From: Microbulbifer salipaludis
Lineage (GTDB): Bacteria > Pseudomonadota > Gammaproteobacteria > Pseudomonadales > Cellvibrionaceae
Reading direction: 5' to 3'
Assembly: GCF_017303155.1 (NCBI RefSeq)
Contig: NZ_JAEKJR010000001.1
Location: forward strand, 186,001 to 250,000
Length of the DNA stretch: 64,000 nt
This document shows, piece by piece, positions 18,332-29,090 of this stretch. The position numbers and the translations under genes were made by a program. Below the pieces are notes generated by a model that was given only the letters and a program-made list of their open reading frames with translations, had not been told where the DNA came from and searched no databases. The number at the start of each line of letters is the position of its first letter. The first letter of the stretch is position 1.

Positions 18332-19590
18332 TGACCTACCTCTTTCGCGACGCCAGCTGAGTGTGCTGCCACTGGCTCAGTTGTTCTGGTTTGCGTATTG
18401 GCATTCAGCGGCAAACGTATTTCTACGCGGTACTCTGTACCGTGCTCGCCATCGCACGGTTGTGCGGAGAAGCGGAAACGGTCGCCGTAAAATGCACTGA
18501 GACGTTGGCGAATATTTTCCATCGCCATGCCGTTACCCACATGCGTATTCGACAGGTGGCGCTCGTAAGTCCCAGTTTTTATTTCGCAATCTGCAACAGG
18601 GTTATGAATCGACAATAGCAGTTCACTTGTGCCGCTGCCAATGAATTTTTTATGGGTAACCGGGACTTCACGAATGCCGATTTTGATCGTACCGCCGTGA
18701 CGTAAACGGGCGATGCCATGCAGCACCGCATTTTCCAGCAGGGGCTGCAGCAACATGGATGGCAATGTAGCACCGGCCGGGAGATTGTCGATCTGCCACT
18801 CTTGTTGCAAACGGGATCCGAGGCGCAGGGACTCAATTTCCATGTAACGCTTTGCCAGCGCAATTTCCTGCTCCAGCGGCACCAGCTTCGAGTCCGCCAG
18901 CGATGCGCGAAACAGGGCCGAAAGATCTTCCACCAGTTTTTCCGCGCGCTCCGCATCCACCGCGATCAGGCTCGCCAGGCTGTTCATACTGTTAAACAGA
19001 AAATGCGGACGAATACGCGACTGCAGCGCTTCGATACGCGCCCCCAGCTCCGCCTGCTGCTGGTTGTGCCATTGCTGCTGCACATAGGCGTAGCGCAGCA
19101 CCACGCCCGCGCAAATCGCACCCACCAGGAAGTTGGCCAGCAGGGACCAGTAGTCGATGGGCGCACCCGCCATGTCCGCACTCCACCAGTGCTGCGCCAG
19201 CAGCACAACGGCGAGCACCGCGAGCACCGTGGAATAGCTGAGCGCTGCGGCCACCTTGTGAGACAGGCGGGCCAAGCGGGGCCGCAGGCGGCAGAGGATC
19301 GCGGCGGACGGCAGAATGGCCCACAGCACGGTGAGCGACACCAGGCCCAGGCGCTGCCAGTTGAAAGGATTGAGGCCATCGCTGGCCAGCACCAGTACCA
19401 GCGCCAGCAGCTCGCCCATCAGAACCAGTGCGGCCACACCGGTCACACTGCACAGGTCGGGAAGGAAGGGCGCCGGGGCTTCGGCGTCGTGGCGAGGAGG
19501 CACACGCGCAGAATCTTTGCCTTCGGGGGCAATTTCGCGAATTTGCTGCGCTATAATGCCCGCCGCTTGCGCGGGCCGGGAAGATGTCAT
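18328..19590 (-). CDS. algZ: Sensor histidine kinase, AlgZ/FimS type
   Basis: Membrane sensor of the LytS/His_kinase family, 420 residues. An N-terminal region to about residue 50 is polar. Four to five hydrophobic segments follow between about residues 50 and 185, then the phosphoacceptor motif [15 protein letters not shown] and an ATP-binding domain with [13 protein letters not shown] and [12 protein letters not shown]. Like FimS/AlgZ of Pseudomonas it is divergent from argH, with only 92 bases between starts, and overlaps algR by 4 bases. Confidence 0.88.
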   Translation of the reverse strand: MTSSRPAQAAGIIAQQIREIAPEGKDSARVPPRHDAEAPAPFLPDLCSVTGVAALVLMGELLALVLVLASDGLNPFNWQRLGLVSLTVLWAILPSAAILCRLRPRLARLSHKVAAALSYSTVLAVLAVVLLAQHWWSADMAGAPIDYWSLLANFLVGAICAGVVLRYAYVQQQWHNQQQAELGARIEALQSRIRPHFLFNSMNSLASLIAVDAERAEKLVEDLSALFRASLADSKLVPLEQEIALAKRYMEIESLRLGSRLQQEWQIDNLPAGATLPSMLLQPLLENAVLHGIARLRHGGTIKIGIREVPVTHKKFIGSGTSELLLSIHNPVADCEIKTGTYERHLSNTHVGNGMAMENIRQRLSAFYGDRFRFSAQPCDGEHGTEYRVEIRLPLNANTQTRTTEPVAAHSAGVAKEVGQ

Positions 19591-19682
19591 ACCACGTTAT
19601 CTTTATTCTGTGTCCGTCCAAGGAAGATACCGCCATCCCGGGTGGACTTCCATATCCCAACCCATATTCGACCAGAGGCAGC

Positions 19683-21116
<1,434 letters not shown>

Positions 21117-21140
21117 GCCGGTGAAAAATAGGTAGGCAAT

Positions 21141-21170
21141 AAAAAAGCGGGCGCCTGGCCCGCTTTTTTT
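21141..21170. terminator. Bidirectional terminator between argH and cyaY
   Basis: AAAAAAGCGGGC and GCCCGCTTTTTTT flank a 5-base loop. A-run and T-run on both sides serve the convergent genes on either side. Confidence 0.93.
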
Positions 21171-21180
21171 GTGGGCGCGT

Positions 21181-21513
21181 TTACAGCCCGAGGGACACCG
21201 GCGCTCCCTGCTGCTCGCTCAACACCCGATCCAGCAGCGTCGGCAGATCCTCACCGGTAGTGGAGCAAAGCCAGCCAGGGTTCTTAAAACTCAGGTGATA
21301 GCCGCCGGAGCGCGCCGCCACCCACAGCTCCTGCACCGCACTCTGGCGCGACAGAATCACCTGGGTGCCGTTGTCTTCCAGGGTAATCGTCAGCACCGAA
21401 TCCGCGCGCTCGTAATCCATATCCACATCGCACTCGTCGAGCGCGTCCTCGACGGCAATCAGGGTTTCTTCGATCGCGGCGTTATAGGCGGTTTGGGAGG
21501 CGGCCTGGGTCAT
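21181..21513 (-). CDS. cyaY: Frataxin-like iron donor CyaY
   Basis: Bacterial frataxin that binds iron and modulates Fe-S cluster assembly. The 110-residue product has an acidic first helix (IEETLIAVEDALDECDVDMDYERADSV) that forms the metal-binding ridge, followed by the beta-sheet with ELWVAARSGGYHL. It is convergent with argH and divergent from lptM, the arrangement found in Pseudomonas. Confidence 0.95.
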   Translation of the reverse strand: MTQAASQTAYNAAIEETLIAVEDALDECDVDMDYERADSVLTITLEDNGTQVILSRQSAVQELWVAARSGGYHLSFKNPGWLCSTTGEDLPTLLDRVLSEQQGAPVSLGL

Positions 21514-21660
21514 AATGCGGTTACTTTTGTTACTGTGTTGCTAAGGGATGAGGATCGCTATACTAGCAGGCTTTTCCGGTCTTCTCGTCCCGCTTGAACG
21601 CGGCCGGTACAGTCCCGGTACTCATCGGGTACTCTTTAGGTAATAGCCAGGTAAAAGCCC

Positions 21661-21885
21661 ATGCGCACTCCCCTGATTTCACTGGTCGCCCTCGCCGCCG
21701 TCAGCCTGGTGTTGAGCGCCTGTGGCCAGAAGGGCCCACTCTACCTGCCCCAGGACCCGGCGGCGCCTGCCGCGCGCAGCGCAGTCCAGCCGGGTAGCGT
21801 CGACGCCCAGCAAAGCACCCGGACGGAAGAAAAGACCGAACAACAGACCGAGCAACACACGGAAGCGGAAGCAGTCTCCAAATGA
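21661..21885 (+). CDS. lptM: LPS translocon maturation lipoprotein LptM
   Basis: Small lipoprotein of the YifL/LppL family, 74 residues, proposed to help LptD disulfide maturation. It has a lipobox LSAC with the acylated Cys at position 21 followed by the invariant GQKGPLYLP. The tail is Gln/Glu/Thr-rich and low-complexity. Its stop overlaps the lysA ATG (ATGA), so the two are translationally coupled. The lptM-lysA-dapF order is conserved. Confidence 0.92.
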   Translation: MRTPLISLVALAAVSLVLSACGQKGPLYLPQDPAAPAARSAVQPGSVDAQQSTRTEEKTEQQTEQHTEAEAVSK

Positions 21886-23135
21886 ACGAATTTTCCTACC
21901 AGCAGGGAAGCCTGTGGGCTGAGGGCGTCAGCCTGGAACAGATTGCCGAACAATTCGGCACCCCCACCTACGTCTACAGCCGCGCCCACTACGAGCGCCA
22001 GTATCAGGCCTATGCCGATGCACTGGGCGATCACCCGGGGTTGATCTGTTATGCCATCAAGGCCAACAGCAACCTCGGCATCCTGTCGGTGCTGGCGCAA
22101 CTGGGCGCGGGTTTCGATATCGTCTCCGCCGGTGAGCTTGAGCGCGTCCTCATGGCCGGCGGCGACCCGGCCAAGGTGGTGTTTTCCGGGGTCGGCAAGA
22201 CCGCCGATGAAATGCGCCGTGCGCTGTCCGTGGGCGTGCACTGTTTCAACGTGGAGTCCGAGGGCGAGCTGGACCGCCTGGAAGCGGTCGCCGCCGAGAT
22301 GGGCGTGACCGCGCCGGTGTCCCTGCGGGTGAATCCGGACGTGGATGCCAAGACCCACCCGTATATTTCCACCGGCCTGAAGGAAAACAAATTCGGTATC
22401 GCCATCGAGCGCGCCCGCGCTGTGTACGCGCGCATCGCCGATTCCCAGAGTCTGAAGGCCGTGGGTGTGGATTGCCACATTGGCTCCCAGCTCACCGAAA
22501 TCTCCCCCTTCCTCGACGCCCTCGACCGCCTGCTGGTGCTGATCGACGAACTGGCCGAGGACGGCACCACCCTGAAGCACCTGGACCTGGGCGGCGGACT
22601 CGGGGTTCGCTACCGCGGTGAAGAACCGCCGGAAGTGAGCGACTACCTGGGTGCGGTAAAAGAAAAACTGGCCGGCCGCGACCTGGCGCTGGTGCTGGAG
22701 CCCGGGCGTTCCATCGCCGCCAACGGTGGCGCCCTGCTGACCCGGGTGGAATACCTCAAGCGCACCGACGAGCACAACTTTGCCATCGTCGATGCCGCCA
22801 TGAACGACAACCTGCGCCCGGCCCTGTACCAGGCCTGGCAGGATATCGTCGCCGTTACCCCGTCCAATGCCACCGCCGAGAGCTGGGACATTGTCGGCCC
22901 GGTGTGCGAGACCGGCGACTTCCTCGGCAAACATCGCCCGCTGGCGCTGGAACAGGGACAACTGCTGGCGATGCTGTCCGCCGGCGCGTATGGTTTTACC
23001 ATGAGCTCCAACTACAACTCCCGCGCTCGCGCCGCAGAAGTTCTTGTGGACGGCGACAAAACCTACCTGGTACGGGCGCGGGAAACCCTCGCGGACCTGG
23101 TGCGCGGTGAGACGACGGTACCGGCCAGGGATTGA
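21882..23135 (+). CDS. lysA: Diaminopimelate decarboxylase LysA
   Basis: PLP enzyme that decarboxylates meso-diaminopimelate to lysine. The 417-residue product has the PLP lysine in CYAIKANSN (about residue 60), the HIGSQL motif, the GGGLG phosphate-binding loop and the C-terminal GPVCETGDFL block that carries the catalytic Cys. It overlaps lptM by 4 bases. dapF, the preceding pathway enzyme, follows after a REP-like palindrome. Confidence 0.97.
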   Translation: MNEFSYQQGSLWAEGVSLEQIAEQFGTPTYVYSRAHYERQYQAYADALGDHPGLICYAIKANSNLGILSVLAQLGAGFDIVSAGELERVLMAGGDPAKVVFSGVGKTADEMRRALSVGVHCFNVESEGELDRLEAVAAEMGVTAPVSLRVNPDVDAKTHPYISTGLKENKFGIAIERARAVYARIADSQSLKAVGVDCHIGSQLTEISPFLDALDRLLVLIDELAEDGTTLKHLDLGGGLGVRYRGEEPPEVSDYLGAVKEKLAGRDLALVLEPGRSIAANGGALLTRVEYLKRTDEHNFAIVDAAMNDNLRPALYQAWQDIVAVTPSNATAESWDIVGPVCETGDFLGKHRPLALEQGQLLAMLSAGAYGFTMSSNYNSRARAAEVLVDGDKTYLVRARETLADLVRGETTVPARD

Positions 23136-23143
23136 GCCCGGGT

Positions 23144-23222
23144 GGTGGATGCGCTTTGCTTATCCACCCTACGGGATGACTGTAGATAGAATGTTGGGTG
23201 GATAGGCGCATGCGCATCCACC
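23144..23222. repeat. REP-like palindrome between lysA and dapF
   Basis: The left arm GGTGGATGCGC...GCTTATCCACCCTAC and right arm GGGTGGATAGGCG...GCATCCACC are inverted around about 20 bases. It is the same family as 14650-14728. It splits the lysA-dapF run and may act as a 3' stabiliser or attenuator. Confidence 0.75.
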
Positions 23223-23237
23223 GTCAAGAGAATCAGA

Positions 23238-24068
23238 ATGCGGCTTAAATTCACCAAAATGCACGGCCTCGGCAATGACTTTGTCATGGTCGACGGCATC
23301 ACCCAACGGGTGAAGCTGTCACCGGAAAAAGTCCGCCAGATCGCCGACCGCCACACCGGCATCGGGTGCGATCAGCTGTTGCTGGTGGAAGCACCGCGCA
23401 ACCCTGACGTCGATTTCCGCTACCGCATCTACAACGCCGACGGCAGCGAAGTGGAAAACTGCGGCAACGGTGCCCGCTGTTTCGCACGCTTTGTGCGCGA
23501 CCGCCGCCTGACCAGCAAGGACCAGATCCTGGTGGAGACCGCCGCCGGTATTCTCCAACTGAAGGTGCAGGAGAAAGAGCAGGTCAGTGTGGATATGGGC
23601 GAACCGGTGCTGCAACCGGGAGAAATTCCCTTTCAGGCGGACATCCAGGCGGAAACCTACCCGCTGGAAGTGGACGGCGAGGTGTACAACGTGGGCGCAG
23701 TGTCCATGGGCAACCCCCACGCGGTGCTGCTGGTAGACGATGTGCTGAAGGCGCCAGTGGAATCCCTGGGACCTGCCATCGAGTGCCACCCGCGCTTTCC
23801 CGCCCGGGTGAATGTTGGCTTCCTGCAGATCGAGGCGCGCGACCGGGCGCGCCTGCGGGTCTTCGAGCGCGGTGTGGGCGAGACCCGCGCCTGTGGCACC
23901 GGCGCCTGCGCCGCCATGGTCTCCGCGCGCCTGCGCGGCCTGGTGGACGAAGAAGTCCAGATCACCCTACCCGGCGGCACCCTGACGATCCACTGGCCCG
24001 GGCCGGGCGAGCCGGTTACCATGACCGGGCCCACCGCGGCGGTATATCACGGACAGATAGTACTCTGA
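23238..24068 (+). CDS. dapF: Diaminopimelate epimerase DapF
   Basis: Cofactor-free racemase that converts LL- to meso-diaminopimelate. The 276-residue product has the two catalytic Cys motifs, [13 protein letters not shown] (about residues 73-85) and GTGACAAM (about residues 219-226), and the N-terminus [16 protein letters not shown]. It is followed by DUF484 and xerC in the conserved dapF-DUF484-xerC order. Confidence 0.97.
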   Translation: MRLKFTKMHGLGNDFVMVDGITQRVKLSPEKVRQIADRHTGIGCDQLLLVEAPRNPDVDFRYRIYNADGSEVENCGNGARCFARFVRDRRLTSKDQILVETAAGILQLKVQEKEQVSVDMGEPVLQPGEIPFQADIQAETYPLEVDGEVYNVGAVSMGNPHAVLLVDDVLKAPVESLGPAIECHPRFPARVNVGFLQIEARDRARLRVFERGVGETRACGTGACAAMVSARLRGLVDEEVQITLPGGTLTIHWPGPGEPVTMTGPTAAVYHGQIVL

Positions 24069-24120
24069 ACACGGCCCGGTATCGGCGATACCGGCCACGA
24101 CCGATCACAGCGAACCCGAC

Positions 24121-24882
24121 ATGACCGATCACAGCGATGCCCCACTGCTCGACAGCGATGTCGAAGCCAGCCTGGACCGACAGGAAGCCGCCGACAGCGA
24201 GAGCCAGCGCAGCAAAAAACTGCTTGCGCGCCAGGTGGCCCGCTACCTGATGCAGAACCCCACCTTCTTTGCCGAACACATGGACCTGCTGGAAAGCATC
24301 CAGCTGCCCAAGGAATCCGGCAAGACGGTTTCGCTGATGACGCACCAGACCAACCTGCTGCGGGAGCGCAACATCGAAATGCGCCAGCGGCTCGACCAGC
24401 TGCTACAGAATGCCCGGGACAACGACCAGCTGTTCTTGCACAGCCGCCGGCTGGTACTGGCGCTGCTGGAAGCGCGCACCGTGGCCGAGGCCGGCAGCGC
24501 GCTGCTGGGCAGCTTCAAAAATGACTTCAAGGTAGAGTTCACCACCCTGACCCTGTTCGCCCCCCTGCCCGGTTCGGGACAGCAGCTGGGCGATGTGCGC
24601 AGCAGCGCCCGCACCAGTGCCGAGGCCGCCATTGGCTCCATCCTGCGCAACGGGCGCACCGTGTGCGGCACCCTGCGGCCCTCGGAAACCGCCTACCTGT
24701 TCGGCAAGCACGCCGACCGCGTCGCCTCCGCAGCGGTGGTGCCCCTCGCCGGACAGCTGGGTGTGCTCGCCGTTGGCTCCAGTGACCCCAACCACTACCG
24801 CTCCAGCCTCGACACCCTGTTCCTGTCGTACATCGGGGAGATTCTCGAGCGGCTGCTGCCCGACCTGCTGGCGCGGAGCTGA
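24121..24882 (+). CDS. DUF484 family protein
   Basis: Conserved protein of 253 residues with a GAF-like fold, always found between dapF and xerC in gammaproteobacteria. A charged N-terminal stretch leads to VARYLMQNPTFFAEHMDLLESIQLP, then a coiled coil (residues 75-110, LLRERNIEMRQRLDQLLQ) and a GAF-type domain (residues 120-240). The function is unknown. It precedes xerC by 5 bases, suggesting coupled expression. Confidence 0.93.
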   Translation: MTDHSDAPLLDSDVEASLDRQEAADSESQRSKKLLARQVARYLMQNPTFFAEHMDLLESIQLPKESGKTVSLMTHQTNLLRERNIEMRQRLDQLLQNARDNDQLFLHSRRLVLALLEARTVAEAGSALLGSFKNDFKVEFTTLTLFAPLPGSGQQLGDVRSSARTSAEAAIGSILRNGRTVCGTLRPSETAYLFGKHADRVASAAVVPLAGQLGVLAVGSSDPNHYRSSLDTLFLSYIGEILERLLPDLLARS

Positions 24883-24887
24883 ATGCG

Positions 24888-25829
24888 ATGCAGCTGGCAG
24901 CGGCGAGCGACGCTTTCCTGCGACACCTGCAACACAAGAACCTCTCCCCCAATACCCTCGCGGGTTACCGCCGCGATCTCGACAAGCTGCAGCAACTGGC
25001 GGACGCCGAGCTGCTTACGGATGTCCGCACCCTCGACGAGATGCGCCTGCGCAGCTGGCTGGCACAGCTGCACCGCGGCGGACTTTCCCCCAAAACCCTG
25101 CAGCGCTGGCTCTCGGCAGTGCGCACCCTGTTGCGCTTTTGCGTGCGCGAGGGCTGGCTAAGCGCCAATGTGGCGGAAGGGCTGCGCGCGCCCAAGGCCG
25201 CGCGTACCCTGCCCAAACTCCTCGATGTGGACGCCGCCGCGCAGTATGTGCAGAGCCCGCTCGACACCAATACCAAGACCGATACCGATACCGACACTGA
25301 CGATGACCTGCTGGCCCTGCGCGATAGCGCCATACTCGAGCTGTTTTACAGCAGTGGCCTGCGCCTGTCGGAGCTGACCGGGCTCAACTGGGAGGATATC
25401 GACCTGAAGGGAGGCGAAGTGCGGGTGACAGGCAAGGGCAACAAGACCCGTCTGCTACCGGTGGGGCGGCACGCATGCCGTGCGCTGGCCGACTGGCGCC
25501 GCAACGCGCCAGCCAGCATCGCCGACGCCCGCGGCAGCAGCCCGGTGTTCACCAGTGCCAGGGGCCGGCGGCTCGGCAACCGCGCGATTCAACAGCGCCT
25601 GGCCCACTGGGCCCGCGCCGGCGGTGCCGAGCAGCGCGTACACCCGCATATGCTGCGCCACTCCTTCGCCAGTCATATGCTCGAATCCAGCGGCGATCTG
25701 CGCGCGGTGCAGGAACTGCTCGGGCACGCGGATATCAGCACCACCCAGATTTATACCCACCTGGATTTCCAGCACCTGAGCCGGGTGTACGACAAGGCGC
25801 ACCCCCGCGCCCAGCACGACGAGGACTGA
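24888..25829 (+). CDS. xerC: Site-specific tyrosine recombinase XerC
   Basis: Acts with XerD at dif to resolve chromosome dimers. The 313-residue product has an N-terminal SAM-like core-binding domain (residues 5-95). Catalytic residues are Arg159 in SSGLRLSEL, Lys in TGKGNKTR, HMLR (His254/Arg257), His280 in LLGHADIS, and Tyr289 in TTQIYTHLDF. Residues 126-140 are an odd Asp/Thr repeat (TNTKTDTDTDTDDD) encoded by tandem ACCGAT-like hexamers, sitting between the two domains. This probably lengthens the interdomain linker without harming the core. Confidence 0.95.
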   Translation: MQLAAASDAFLRHLQHKNLSPNTLAGYRRDLDKLQQLADAELLTDVRTLDEMRLRSWLAQLHRGGLSPKTLQRWLSAVRTLLRFCVREGWLSANVAEGLRAPKAARTLPKLLDVDAAAQYVQSPLDTNTKTDTDTDTDDDLLALRDSAILELFYSSGLRLSELTGLNWEDIDLKGGEVRVTGKGNKTRLLPVGRHACRALADWRRNAPASIADARGSSPVFTSARGRRLGNRAIQQRLAHWARAGGAEQRVHPHMLRHSFASHMLESSGDLRAVQELLGHADISTTQIYTHLDFQHLSRVYDKAHPRAQHDED

Positions 25830-25856
25830 CGCACCCCGTCAATGCGCCGGGCGCAC

Positions 25857-27749
25857 TCAGGGCGTGTACCAGATCGGTGAGGTATACGCGCGTTCCTGAA
25901 TAGTGGCCGGCACATCCTCCGGCGCTTTCACGCCAAAGTATTTCGCATCGTAGGTGGTCCAGCGCGGCGTCGGTATTTCCAGCACCCGCACATAGTAGAA
26001 GGCGTGCTGGTCGGATTCGAAATCCGGGTCTTTCCAGAACGCCTGCAGAATGGGTTCGCCGATGCTGTTGTCGTAGGTGGCATTGGCCACGTCAACCGTA
26101 TTGCCAATGGCCTTGCCGGCACGCCCGTCACTGCCGATCTTGCGCCCCCCGGATACCGCCACATCGTAAACCCGCTCCCGTGCTTTGCCATCGGCATCGA
26201 GCCAGCCCTTGATGACCTGAATACGTTCGAGGTTGGCACCGTCGGCGTCGCGCATGGCACGGATAAGAAAGCCTGGCGCCTTGTCCGAAGGCTTGAGGTC
26301 GCCGCCCATGGGCACACCTTCGGCGTAGCCGTAGCGGGCAAAATCATGGCGACTCAAATCATCCGCCGCAAAGCCAAAGCCGGCGAACACGCGCACCAGC
26401 ATCCGCGAGCCAGTGGTGGCATAGACCTCCTTGCGCGCCATCGCGTCCCATATCGCTTCACGGGTATTCTCCCGCGCCCACACCGCCGCCAGCCCGGAGG
26501 CACTGGCCTCGTAATGGCGTATCGCATAGTCGCGGCCCTTGGGGTCCGGCAGATAGCCGGTAATTTTTTCCTCGAACCGGATCGGGTCCGCGGTGGGCTC
26601 TACTGCGGTGGCCTTGCCAAAGAAATTGTCTTCGTCGGTGGTGGCAAGGGATGTGTGCGTATCCGAACTGCCGATCATGCCAAAGCGGAACGGACTGGCG
26701 CCGAGTTTTTTCTCGTACACCAGGCCCCGCTTGAGTGCTTCGCGGGCGTACTCCCTTGGCAGCATGTCGGGCTCCTTGGCCGCGGCAAAACTGCCCCGGT
26801 CCCAGGTCTCAAAATCGGCAAACTCGTCGTCGGGCGAGAGCAGCGGATGTGTCTCGCCGTCGCCCTTGATCTGGGTGACCTCATACAGTGGCTCCCACTT
26901 GCTGCGTCGCTCGGCGTAGTCCCGATCCAGCGGTTTGCGCGCGGTGAGGGTGACGTCATCGAACATCAGGCCATTCGACAGGTTGCCGTTGTGGGGTATT
27001 GCCAGCACACGCCCCCCGGTTTTCTTTTCATAGTTGGCCATCCAGCGCCACAGGTCTTCCGGGTCTTCCGAGTCGTAGGCGGACATCGGCACCACCTGGT
27101 CGGCTTTGGACTTGTCGTCCCGGAAAACCACGTTGCGGTGCAAGTTGCTGCCATCGGGGCTGGAGGTCCACTCGTAGCCAATCAGTGCGGTAAACAGACC
27201 CGGCGTATTGTGCGCATCCGCGGCCTTGGTCAGCCGCTGCCACATGGACGCCAGCAAGCCTTCAATCCCCTTAAGGGGATCCTCTTTCGCGGTCATCTTC
27301 TCCCCCCACATGGCGTACGCCTCGCCAGCCTTACCCGCCTTGGTGAGGTCGTGCACCTGCTTGCCCCAGGGCGACGCCCATAAACGCTTGTCCGATTCTT
27401 CAATCATGGGGGAGAGGCCGAGGTTTTCCGCGTGATCGGCAATCACCAGAAAGTCCAGCGGGCGCTTCAGGCGCGCCTTCACGCCGGTGCTTGAGGTAAC
27501 CACTTCGCCTTTGGCAAAGCGGTAGGCGGCATCCGGCCCCAGGCGGTTGCCGAACATACCGGCATCGGTGGAGTAACTGGTGTGCACATGGGTGTCGCCG
27601 AAGAACACCCGGTTGGGGAAGTTGTGGCTCGGGTAAGGTGCATACCGGGTGTCAGGCTTCGGCGCGGCCTGTGGGGCATCCTGGGCCAAGGTCGCGCCAG
27701 AGCTAATCAACAGGGGGATTACCGCTAGCACTCGTATCATGCGGGTCAT
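25857..27749 (-). CDS. DUF3604 secreted protein, copy 1
   Basis: Periplasmic or secreted protein of 630 residues with a signal peptide (MTRMIRVLAVIPLLISSGATLAQ). The DUF3604 family has a PHP-like metal-dependent hydrolase look: GDTHVHTSYSTDAG, LVIADHAENLG, AIPHNGNLSNG and GSSDTHTSLATTDE supply repeated His/Asp ligands. The reaction is unknown. The start at 27749 is chosen because upstream residues do not fit a signal peptide; an ATG three codons later is possible. It is a close paralogue of the gene at 36868, sharing these motifs and the ending RAYTSPIWY. It converges on xerC. Confidence 0.88.
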   Translation of the reverse strand: MTRMIRVLAVIPLLISSGATLAQDAPQAAPKPDTRYAPYPSHNFPNRVFFGDTHVHTSYSTDAGMFGNRLGPDAAYRFAKGEVVTSSTGVKARLKRPLDFLVIADHAENLGLSPMIEESDKRLWASPWGKQVHDLTKAGKAGEAYAMWGEKMTAKEDPLKGIEGLLASMWQRLTKAADAHNTPGLFTALIGYEWTSSPDGSNLHRNVVFRDDKSKADQVVPMSAYDSEDPEDLWRWMANYEKKTGGRVLAIPHNGNLSNGLMFDDVTLTARKPLDRDYAERRSKWEPLYEVTQIKGDGETHPLLSPDDEFADFETWDRGSFAAAKEPDMLPREYAREALKRGLVYEKKLGASPFRFGMIGSSDTHTSLATTDEDNFFGKATAVEPTADPIRFEEKITGYLPDPKGRDYAIRHYEASASGLAAVWARENTREAIWDAMARKEVYATTGSRMLVRVFAGFGFAADDLSRHDFARYGYAEGVPMGGDLKPSDKAPGFLIRAMRDADGANLERIQVIKGWLDADGKARERVYDVAVSGGRKIGSDGRAGKAIGNTVDVANATYDNSIGEPILQAFWKDPDFESDQHAFYYVRVLEIPTPRWTTYDAKYFGVKAPEDVPATIQERAYTSPIWYTP

Positions 27750-27999
27750 GGTTTTCAGCCTCCGTGCTGTCCCGCACCCGCCCACCGGAAATACACAAAG
27801 GGAGTACACAGAAGCACTACCCCACTGGAAGAGGGCGAACAGGATGGGATTGGGGTAAATACGGAAGGAGTCTAGCAGGCCGCTGAAAACCTACGCCCAG
27901 CGGCCTGCCAGCCAACGCCATCACCCCCGCGGAGGAATCGGGGGCGACGAGCCGGCGTGCACCGGCTTCAACTATCTGCCCGCAAACGGTCCGCCTGCG

Positions 28000-28212
28000 T
28001 CAGATAGGCCGACTGCCGTACTTCGGCTGCGGCTTGCGCGGTGGATCCGCAGTAACATCCGGCGCTACCTCATCGATAGCACCGCCGCGGGCGAGGAAAG
28101 CCTCGACCTCGGCAGTCAGTTGGCTGCGGGCCCGGTGACGGGAAGATAGGGTGCGCTCTTCTGCGAAATCCTCGGTGTCTTTCGCTCGAGCGCTGGCTTG
28201 GTCGTCTTTCAT
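28000..28212 (-). CDS. sutA: SutA-like RNA polymerase-associated small protein
   Basis: A 70-residue acidic/basic protein whose C-terminal half (VEAFLARGGAIDEVAPDV, then ADPPRKPQPKYGSRPI) matches the conserved tail of Pseudomonas SutA. SutA is a small RNA-polymerase-binding transcription factor that acts in slow growth. The start at 28212 has AGGG upstream; a frame open to 28293 would add an unrelated Cys-containing stretch. The N-terminal 30 residues are charged and probably disordered, as in SutA. It lies just beyond the glnK-amtB cluster on the same strand, in line with Pseudomonas gene order as I recall it. A -10-like TATAAAT lies about 180 bases upstream. Confidence 0.72.
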   Translation of the reverse strand: MKDDQASARAKDTEDFAEERTLSSRHRARSQLTAEVEAFLARGGAIDEVAPDVTADPPRKPQPKYGSRPI

Positions 28213-28583
28213 GTCAATATACCCTGTAACTTGATACCCCTTGTTACAGAGGGAATACCCCTGCTGCCGCAGACCCTGCGTGGATTGCTCCACCCGGTTG
28301 CGCAGATCTGCTCTTCAGACTCACATCGGCGACAGTGCCAAAGCGAAACTGCAAACCAGATCCGTCCACCGGAAACTTTCCTGCGGCGAAATATTTATAG
28401 ATAGTGTCTAACCAGCCTGCCAGAAAAGGTTCCCGATTTTAGTAGAGTTTTTTTGTGCGATTTTTGCCCGATTTATCGCGCTTGGTTATGCAATTTCAGG
28501 CGTCAGGATTTAGACGTCACGCACACGGGTAAGAGGCTTTTTCTGCCACACCACCGCTGTACCCTGTTTGCCTTATTTCAGGC
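28213..28583. other. AT-rich intergenic region upstream of the sutA-like gene
   Basis: No gene is seen. The part from 28385 to 28480 is clearly AT-richer than the surroundings, with T-runs and a TATAAAT-like box on the minus strand, so it probably contains the promoter and leader of the small protein. Confidence 0.4.
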
Positions 28584-28610
28584 ATAAAAAAGCCCCGCAT
28601 TGCGGGGCTC
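28584..28610 (-). terminator. Terminator of glnK
   Basis: AGCCCCGCA/TGCGGGGCT stem followed on the minus strand by TTTTTTAT, 27 bases after the glnK stop. Confidence 0.93.
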
Positions 28611-28636
28611 ATAAAACACTGTGTCCGATTCTTTGA

Positions 28637-28990
<354 letters not shown>

Positions 28991-29004
28991 TTATCTGTCT
29001 TGCG

Positions 29005-29075
29005 GGCACCGGCCCGAAAACCGGTGCCGGAAGATTATTTTACCGCCGGTGGGGAGTGTTCCCTGGCGCCGGCGG
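29005..29075 (-). other. Two hairpins between amtB and glnK
   Basis: CCGCCGG/CCGGCGG (29043-29049 with 29069-29075) and GGCACCGG/CCGGTGCC (29005-29012 with 29021-29028). Neither has a strong T-run. They could attenuate or set the amtB:glnK ratio by processing. Confidence 0.5.
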
Positions 29076-29090
29076 CGATCTTATGAGCGC

